A stretch of DNA of 7,538 nucleotides from JBDHRG01 sp039807445 (GTDB lineage: Bacteria; Pseudomonadota; Gammaproteobacteria; Competibacterales; Competibacteraceae): NCBI GenBank assembly GCA_039807445.1, contig JBDHRG010000180.1:1-7538 (forward strand), written 5' to 3'. Shown here piece by piece: positions 1-4,324 of this stretch. The notes beneath the pieces are model-generated. The model was not told the origin of the DNA. It saw only the letters and a list, made by a program, of their open reading frames with translations, and ran no database searches. Numbering within the stretch: the stretch's first letter is position 1; each line of letters opens with the position of its first letter. Both the position numbers and the translations under genes were made by a program.

Positions 1-120
1 TTCGGTTTCCGCTACGAGCTGGCGCGCAAGTTCGGCCTGAACGCCGGCATCGACATCGCCCACAGCCCCGGCACCACGGCTATCTACTTCGTCATCGGCA
101 ACGCCTGGTTCCGGCCCTGA
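1..120 (+). CDS. C-terminus of an outer-membrane beta-barrel protein (Omp85/BamA-like surface antigen), partial
   Basis: Frame 1 is open from the window edge to a TGA at 118-120 and gives 39 residues. The piece alternates polar and hydrophobic residues as beta-barrel strands do: FGFRYELARKFGLNAGIDIA, a turn (HSPGTT), then AIYFVIGNAW. The pattern of a strand with RYxLARKFGLxAGIDIA followed by a final strand ending in GNAW or GSAW is one I recall from C-termini of Omp85/BamA-like surface antigen proteins of betaproteobacteria, so the product probably sits in the outer membrane. The chain ends Trp-Phe-Arg-Pro, so an aromatic pair is near the terminus but is not the last residue. The gene starts outside the window and its domain order cannot be seen. 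Its last 37 bases overlap the convergent transporter remnant. The reading frame is convincing; the exact family is less certain. Confidence 0.55.
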   Translation, partial: FGFRYELARKFGLNAGIDIAHSPGTTAIYFVIGNAWFRP

Positions 121-344
121 AGCCGGCCGCTCCCTGCCCGGCCGCTGCTGCGGTGCGCCGGCGCACCGCAGGGCGAGGCCACGGCCAGGATCGGCGCCCA
201 CACGACCAGCACCAGGAACGGCGCCAGAACGCGGTAGCACAGGCAGGCCAGCATCGGGATCAGCCCGGCGCGTATCAGTACGTCGAGCATGCTCCCGCTG
301 ACCGCAGGCCGCGGTGCGCGATCGGGCTTCACGGGCGGGTTCAT
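84..344 (-). pseudogene. Truncated AI-2E (PerM-like) family transporter remnant, 86 codons
   Basis: The ATG at 344-342 overlaps the kinase stop codon by one base (TGATG), so the gene would be translationally coupled to the kinase. Residues about 19-56 (MLDVLIRAGLIPMLACLCYR, then APFLVLVVWAPILAVA) resemble the conserved N-terminus of AI-2E family transporters. These polytopic inner-membrane proteins have roughly 350 residues and begin with two closely spaced membrane segments. After Ala56 (about position 177) the similarity stops: the next residues are a low-complexity Ser/Gly/Arg-rich tail (SPCGAPAHRSSGRAGSGR) running to a TAG at 86-84. The break lies a few bases from the 148-171 palindrome, and the rest of the frame crosses the 3' end of the convergent barrel gene. 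I read this as a 3' deletion that left only the first two helices. A functional small membrane protein cannot be excluded. Family recognition is from memory of the N-terminal pattern. Confidence 0.55.
148..171. repeat. Perfect 24-bp palindrome between convergent genes, possible bidirectional terminator
   Basis: The 12-base arms CTGCGGTGCGCC and GGCGCACCGCAG are exact reverse complements with no spacer. In RNA this would fold as a very stable GC hairpin with a tight tetraloop, and it would do so from either strand. It starts 27 bases past the stop codon of the barrel gene and lies inside the tail of the convergent transporter remnant, at the point where family similarity has ended. A terminator role fits the position, but neither side has a T-run, so intrinsic termination would be weak. 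It could instead be a recombination or deletion scar, or a REP-like element. Confidence 0.5.
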
Positions 345-2344
345 CACGCTGCTCCCCGAGTGTCGTCGGCCACCCCGGCCGCCTCGCACACGCGCAGCAG
401 CTCAGGCACCGAGCGCACACCGACCTTGTCCATCACCCGGCCGCGGTGCTGCTTGACGGTCTGCTCGGCGATGGCCAGGTCGGCGGCGATCTGCTTGTTC
501 AACCGGCCGCGGATCACCTGCGCCATGATCTCGCGCTCGCGCGCCGACAGCCGGCCGATGCGCTCGCGGCAGGCCTGCCGTTCGAGCCGGCCGCGCTGCT
601 CGGCGGCATGGCGCTGCAGGGCCCGGCGCACCGCGGCGATCAGGGCTGCGTCGTCGGCCGGCTTGACCAGGTAGTCGACCGCACCCAGCTTCATCGCCGC
701 GACGCCGGACTCGGCTTCGTGGTCGCCGCTGAGGAACACCACCGGCGGTGCCGCAGCTTCGCCGCGCAGGTGTTCGAGCAGTTCCAGGCCCGAGCGGCCC
801 GGCATGCGGTGGTCGAGCACGATGCACTCGAGCTGCGCGAGGCAGGCGCGGACGAGCAACTCGTCGGCCGACGCAAACGCCGCCCCCCGCCAGCCCGCGG
901 CGGCGAACAGCCGGCCGAGGCTTTCGCGCACCGCCGCCTCGTCGTCGACCACGCCCACCGTCGGCGCGTCCGCGGCCAGCGCGATTTTCGCCGCCGGCAC
1001 CTCGGCCGGCGCGGGCGCGGCGTGCGCCTGCGCGGCGGCGGCGCTCGGCAGCTCGAAGCGCAGCGTCACACCGCCATCGGCATTGGGCAGCACCTCGATG
1101 CGCCCGCCATGCGCCTGCACGATCGAACGGCAGATCGGCAGCCCGAGCCCGAGGCCTTCGCTGCGCGCCGTCCAGAACGGCTCGAACACCGCGTCGCGCT
1201 GCTCGGGCGCGATGCCGGGGCCGCGATCACACACTGCCACGACGACGCGGCCCCGGCCGTCGTCGGCCACCGAGACCCGCAGCACACGCTGCTCGCGCGG
1301 GCAGGCCTGCATCGCCGCGGCCGCGTTCATCACCAGGTTGAGCGCCACCTGCTCGATCTGCGCCTTGTCCGCGGTCGCCCAGCAGCCACTCGCCAGCACG
1401 GCCTCGACGTGCACGCCCTGCTGCCGCAGTTCCACCGCCAGCAGCTGCAGCACTTCGCGCAGCGTGGCCGCCACGTCGATGCGCTCACGCGCCATCTCGC
1501 CGGGCCGCAGCAGCGCGCGCATCGAGCGGATCGTCTCGGCCGCGCGCTTGTCGTCGCGCACCACCGCCTGCAGGATGGCGCGCATCTGGTCGAGTTGCGG
1601 CTCGCCGCGCTCGAGATACGCGAGCCCGGCCTGCGCGTTGCTGAGAATGGCCGCCAGCGGCTGGTTCAGCTCGTGCGCGATGCCGGCGCCGAGGGCGGCG
1701 ATGCGCGCCACGCGGTCGACGTGCCAGAGCCGGCCGCGCAGGCGCCGCGCCTCTTCCTCGGAACGGGTGCGCGCGATCGCGCCGGCGATCTGCTCGCCGA
1801 TGATCTTCAGGCGGGTGATGGTCGGCTCGGGCCAGGGGTAGGCGCGGCGCAGGCCGCCGAAGGACAGTGCGCCGACGATGCGGCCGCCGACACGCAACGG
1901 CACCGACAGGTGCGACCGCAGCCCGATGCGCCGGCAGCGTTCGACCTCGACCGTGGCCTCGGCCGGCAGGCCGTGCGGCAGGTCGGGCAGGGCGACGACG
2001 CAGTCGGCGCGGATCTGCTCGATGACCCAGGGCTCGATGCTGGCACGCGGCCCGCGCGGCAGCGGCTCCAGGCCGGCGGCGGCCACCGAGCGCACGACGC
2101 TGAAGCTGCCGTCGGGCACGAATTCGCCGTAGGTGCAGCGGTCGTAGCCGAGCCGCGCGACAAGCTGCGCCAGAGCCGACTCGACCTCGGCCTCGATGCC
2201 GTCGATGCTGGCGTTGGCCAAGCGCAGCGACAGCTCGGCGAGCAGCGCTTCGAAACCGGCGCTGCCGTCGGCTGCACCGCGGTCGTCCTTCGATTCTCCT
2301 GTCGTGTGCATCTGCGCTGCGCTGGCCCGTCCGGCGGCGAGCAT
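344..2344 (-). CDS. Hybrid sensor: GAF-histidine kinase-receiver-LuxR/FixJ-type DNA-binding protein
   Basis: This 666-residue protein has no membrane segment and should be cytoplasmic. Residues about 30-195 form a GAF-like sensor. The kinase dimerisation region follows, with the H-box GIAHELNQPL (phosphoacceptor His224, FixL-like). The ATPase domain has N-box Asn336 and Asn340, a G1 motif CDRGPGI (Asp373-Gly377), FEPF at 387-390 and GLGLGL at 397-402. After an Ala/Pro linker (about 433-460) comes a canonical receiver with Asp467/Asp468, phosphoacceptor Asp511, Ser539 and Lys561. The C-terminus (about 596-655, LSAREREIMAQV through IAEQTVKQHRGRVMDK) is a FixJ/LuxR helix-turn-helix. All phosphotransfer residues are present, so signal input, kinase, receiver and DNA binding sit on one chain. 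The receiver gene lies 48 bases upstream in the same orientation, and the transporter remnant overlaps the stop codon. The start is uncertain: neither Met1 nor Met12 (2311) has a clear Shine-Dalgarno sequence, and residues 1-25 look non-conserved. The ligand is unknown. Confidence 0.9.
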   Translation of the reverse strand: MLAAGRASAAQMHTTGESKDDRGAADGSAGFEALLAELSLRLANASIDGIEAEVESALAQLVARLGYDRCTYGEFVPDGSFSVVRSVAAAGLEPLPRGPRASIEPWVIEQIRADCVVALPDLPHGLPAEATVEVERCRRIGLRSHLSVPLRVGGRIVGALSFGGLRRAYPWPEPTITRLKIIGEQIAGAIARTRSEEEARRLRGRLWHVDRVARIAALGAGIAHELNQPLAAILSNAQAGLAYLERGEPQLDQMRAILQAVVRDDKRAAETIRSMRALLRPGEMARERIDVAATLREVLQLLAVELRQQGVHVEAVLASGCWATADKAQIEQVALNLVMNAAAAMQACPREQRVLRVSVADDGRGRVVVAVCDRGPGIAPEQRDAVFEPFWTARSEGLGLGLPICRSIVQAHGGRIEVLPNADGGVTLRFELPSAAAAQAHAAPAPAEVPAAKIALAADAPTVGVVDDEAAVRESLGRLFAAAGWRGAAFASADELLVRACLAQLECIVLDHRMPGRSGLELLEHLRGEAAAPPVVFLSGDHEAESGVAAMKLGAVDYLVKPADDAALIAAVRRALQRHAAEQRGRLERQACRERIGRLSAREREIMAQVIRGRLNKQIAADLAIAEQTVKQHRGRVMDKVGVRSVPELLRVCEAAGVADDTRGAA

Positions 2345-2392
2345 ACGGGCAAACCGGTGCCGAGCGCGCCCGTGGTCAGCTTGCGCCGCGCA

Positions 2393-2779
2393 TCAGTCGC
2401 GCGCCTCGGTGCGCAGCACCCAGTCGATCGAGTCGAGCAGAGCGGCGGCGTCCACCGGCTTGCGGAAGAAGGCCTGCACGCCCAAGGCACGCGCCATCTG
2501 CCGCGTCGCCGGGTCGTCGTCGGGCGATAGTGCGACGATGGGGATGGCGCGTGCGGCCGCGCACAGCTGCGCCCAGGGATCGGGCTCGCACTGCATCAGG
2601 TCCGACACGTCGATCAGCGCGCAGACGCAGCGCCCGGCCGGCCCCAGGTGGAGGAAGGCCGCGGTCGATTCGCACGGCCTTGCCTCGAGGCCGGCGGCGT
2701 CCATCAGCCGAGCCAGGCCTTGGCGCACCGAGACGTCGGCATCGACGATGTAGACCACGCCGCGGGATCGCATCGGCAT
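2393..2779 (-). CDS. Stand-alone FixJ-like receiver domain protein with altered acidic pocket
   Basis: The product is 128 residues and consists of one receiver domain with no output domain. It begins VVYIVDADVSVRQGLARLM. The expected phosphoacceptor is Asp57 (CALIDVSD); the switch residue is Ser85 (IVALSPDDD) and the conserved lysine is Lys107 (FFRKPVD). The spacings from Asp57 (28 and 50) match FixJ. The usual acidic pair is changed: Asp13 is kept, but the next position, equivalent to CheY Asp13, is Ala14, with another Asp at 15. Because that second acid helps bind the metal needed for phosphorylation, activity may be weak or altered. The start at 2779 is fixed by a strong AAGGAGG eight bases upstream; a second ATG lies two codons later. 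The frame stays open further upstream, but that part runs into the porin gene on the other strand and is not coding. It is the first gene of the kinase operon, so it may be a phosphate sink, a relay partner or a modulator of the hybrid. Confidence 0.82.
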   Translation of the reverse strand: MPMRSRGVVYIVDADVSVRQGLARLMDAAGLEARPCESTAAFLHLGPAGRCVCALIDVSDLMQCEPDPWAQLCAAARAIPIVALSPDDDPATRQMARALGVQAFFRKPVDAAALLDSIDWVLRTEARD

Positions 2780-2787
2780 TTCGCCTG

Positions 2788-2794
2788 CCTCCTT
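2788..2794 (-). promoter_or_regulatory. Strong Shine-Dalgarno site fixing the receiver gene start
   Basis: On the minus strand the sequence reads AAGGAGG, then eight bases, then ATG CCG ATG. The spacing suits the first ATG (2779) and is too long for the second (2773). This shows that the longer open frame reaching back to 3226 is not the true gene. Confidence 0.8.
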
Positions 2795-2853
2795 GCGCAG
2801 GCACCAGCCTGGAGCCGCTGCGCGGGCACTGACGCTACTGGGCAGCCAAGGCG

Positions 2854-2883
2854 CGGCAAATCCTACTTTCGTACGATTTGCCG
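2854..2883. promoter_or_regulatory. Concentric inverted repeat, candidate LuxR/FixJ-type operator
   Basis: Two 9-base arms, CGGCAAATC (2854-2862) and GATTTGCCG (2875-2883), are exact reverse complements. A second dyad, TAC-TTTC-GTA (2864-2873), lies inside them on the same centre (2868.5). Twelve of the thirteen base pairs flanking the four central bases are symmetric. A symmetric TAC-N4-GTA-like core is compatible with response regulators carrying a NarL/FixJ helix-turn-helix. The site lies between the divergent regulator and porin genes, and its right arm overlaps the proposed -35 element. The symmetry is seen directly. That the hybrid regulator binds here is inference. Confidence 0.6.
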
Positions 2884-2905
2884 GTGTTCTCGCTTCGGGG
2901 ATAAC
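2878..2905 (+). promoter_or_regulatory. Possible sigma70 promoter for the porin-decarboxylase operon
   Basis: TTGCCG (2878-2883) and GATAAC (2900-2905) each match the -35 and -10 consensus at four of six positions and are separated by 16 bases. A start near 2912 would leave a leader of about 43 bases before the porin ATG. The weak -35, overlapped by the inverted repeat centred near -43, is the arrangement expected of an activator-dependent promoter. This is a pattern match in GC-rich DNA and is only moderately specific. I could not pick out a convincing promoter for the leftward regulator operon. Confidence 0.35.
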
Positions 2906-2926
2906 CCCGCATCGCGGTACACCGCG
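2896..2926 (+). repeat. Two short GC dyads in the promoter/leader of the porin gene
   Basis: CGGGG-ATAA-CCCCG (2896-2909) encloses the proposed -10 element. CGCGGT-AC-ACCGCG (2913-2926) lies just after it, at the likely 5' end of the transcript. The first could be a repressor site. The second could form a 5' hairpin that protects the mRNA. Short GC-rich dyads are common by chance in such DNA, so their importance is uncertain. Confidence 0.35.
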
Positions 2927-2954
2927 GCAGGCCTCTTGAACCGCAGGGGAAGCG

Positions 2955-4313
2955 ATGAAACAGCAGGCATGGATTCCGGCGCTCGCCCTCGCGCTGTGCA
3001 GCACGGTGCAGGCCCAGTCCAACGAGGAACTCAAGGCCAGGCTCGACGAGGCGCTGAAGACCATCCAGGACCTGCAGGGCCGCGTCAAGGCGCTGGAGCA
3101 GGCCAAGCCGGCACCGGCCCCCGCGGCGCCAGCTGCGGCGGCAGCCCCGGCGCCCGGCCAATGGGGCGCTCCGGTGGTGTCGGTCGGTACGCGCGCCGAG
3201 GACGCCGCCACCGCCGACGCCGACAAGGCGCGGCTCGAGGTCTACGGCCAGGTGATGCTGGACAGCATCTACGACTTCAAGCGCATGAACCCGAGCTGGA
3301 ACGCGACGCTGCGGCCGTCGCAGATCCCCGTGGTGTGCCCGGGTAGCGCGGGTTGCGGCAAGGACGGCGAGTGGATCTTCAGCGTGCGACAGTCGAGCCT
3401 GGGGCTGCGCTCGTTCATCCCCACCTCGTTCGGCCTGGTCAAGACCGACCTGAGCTTCGACCTGTTCGGCAGCGACGGCAGCACCTCGATCCACTGGCTC
3501 AGCATCTGGGCCGAGCTCGGCATGTTCGGCGCCGGCCAGTACTACTCCAACTTCATGGACATCGACGTGTTCCCGAACACGATCGACTACTGGGGGCCGG
3601 CCGGCATGGTGTTCGTGCGCAACCCGCAGTTGCGCATCACGCCGTGGAGCCAGGACGGCATGGGCCTCTCGCTCGCGCTGGAGGCGCCGAACTCGGCGCT
3701 GGACACCGGCAAGATCAGCGACATCTCGCCCGACTTCGGCGCCGGCTTCGAAGGCTGGAACCGGCTGCCCGACCTGACCGGCGCCTTCCGCTACGCCGCC
3801 GACTGGGGCCATGTGCGCGCGGCCGGCATCCTGCGCCAGGTCGGCTTCCAGCAGACGCTGACGCCCGACGGCAACCCCTCGGGCCACAAGACCGGCTACG
3901 GCTTGAACCTGACCGGCACCTTGAAGGTCTTCGGCAAGAGCCAGCTCAACGCCGGCTTCACCTGGGGCAAGGCCATCGCCAGCTACATGAACGACGGTGG
4001 CGTCGACCTGGCACCGGACTCGGCGCTGCGCGCCGAGACGGTGCAGTCGATCGGCTGGCTGGCCTACTACAACCATTGGTGGAACGACCAGTGGAGCAGC
4101 ACGGTCGGCTTCTCGCAGCACCAACAGGACAACACCGGCGGCCAGACCGCCACCGCCTTCAGGCGCGGCAGCTACGGCAACCTCAACGTGCTCTATTACC
4201 CGTGGAAGAACGTCACCACCGGGCTGGAGTTCGTGTGGGGCGAACTCGAACAGAAGGACGGCCAGTCGGCCACCGACTACCGCTTGCAGTTCTCGACCAA
4301 GGTCACGTTCTAG
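2955..4313 (+). CDS. DcaP-like outer-membrane porin
   Basis: The protein has 452 residues. An N-terminal signal peptide with hydrophobic core IPALALALCSTVQA is probably cleaved after Ala20. Residues about 22-50 form a short coiled coil (NEELKARLDEALKTIQDLQG onward), followed by an Ala/Pro linker (51-68). The barrel starts near residue 94 (LEVYGQVMLDSIYDFKRMNP, then SWNATLRPSQIPV) and ends with FSTKVTF, the terminal Phe favoured by the Bam machinery. Signal, coiled coil, linker and a barrel opening with a YGxxxLDxIYDFKR motif is the pattern of DcaP-family trimeric porins, which in Acinetobacter carry dicarboxylates and other anionic solutes. Cys128 and Cys134 (CPGSAGC) could form a disulfide in a periplasmic or surface loop. 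The start is supported by AGGGGA four bases upstream. It is the first gene of the plus-strand operon: the decarboxylase ribosome site overlaps its stop codon. The family call is from recalled pattern; the substrate is unknown. Confidence 0.82.
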   Translation: MKQQAWIPALALALCSTVQAQSNEELKARLDEALKTIQDLQGRVKALEQAKPAPAPAAPAAAAAPAPGQWGAPVVSVGTRAEDAATADADKARLEVYGQVMLDSIYDFKRMNPSWNATLRPSQIPVVCPGSAGCGKDGEWIFSVRQSSLGLRSFIPTSFGLVKTDLSFDLFGSDGSTSIHWLSIWAELGMFGAGQYYSNFMDIDVFPNTIDYWGPAGMVFVRNPQLRITPWSQDGMGLSLALEAPNSALDTGKISDISPDFGAGFEGWNRLPDLTGAFRYAADWGHVRAAGILRQVGFQQTLTPDGNPSGHKTGYGLNLTGTLKVFGKSQLNAGFTWGKAIASYMNDGGVDLAPDSALRAETVQSIGWLAYYNHWWNDQWSSTVGFSQHQQDNTGGQTATAFRRGSYGNLNVLYYPWKNVTTGLEFVWGELEQKDGQSATDYRLQFSTKVTF

Positions 4314-4319
4314 AGGAGG
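4313..4319 (+). promoter_or_regulatory. Shine-Dalgarno site overlapping the porin stop codon
   Basis: GAGGAGG begins at the last base of the porin TAG stop and lies five bases before the decarboxylase ATG at 4325. It chooses that ATG over the much longer open frame that runs back into the porin gene from 3353. It also implies that a ribosome ending the porin is well placed to restart on the decarboxylase. Confidence 0.8.
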
Positions 4320-4324
4320 CCCCG

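Noticed and set aside
121..1740. Many copies of AGCCGGCCG-like words
   Set aside because: They fall in different reading positions of coding DNA and reflect GC-rich codon use, not an organised repeat family or CRISPR array.
2376..2393. A five-codon ATG-to-TGA frame overlapping the receiver stop (TGATG)
   Set aside because: It is too short to support as a leader peptide or gene. It is out of frame with the kinase and has no ribosome site of its own beyond possible coupling.
314..2530. A 738-codon open frame on the plus strand
   Set aside because: It lies antisense to the hybrid kinase, which has clear family motifs. Its product is a low-complexity Arg/Ala/His-rich string typical of shadow frames in GC-rich DNA.
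2780..2900. Sigma54-type promoter or a clear leftward sigma70 promoter for the regulator operon
   Set aside because: No GG/GC pair with the surrounding sigma54 consensus was found on either strand. TAGGAT on the minus strand resembles a -10 but has no acceptable -35 partner.
2780..3226. A possible 149-residue N-terminal extension of the stand-alone receiver
   Set aside because: The extension would overlap the porin gene on the opposite strand, is Ala/Ser-rich without domains, and ignores the strong ribosome site at 2788-2794.
2835..4124. A 429-codon minus-strand open frame
   Set aside because: It is antisense to the porin, has composition typical of a shadow frame, no recognisable motif and no ribosome site.
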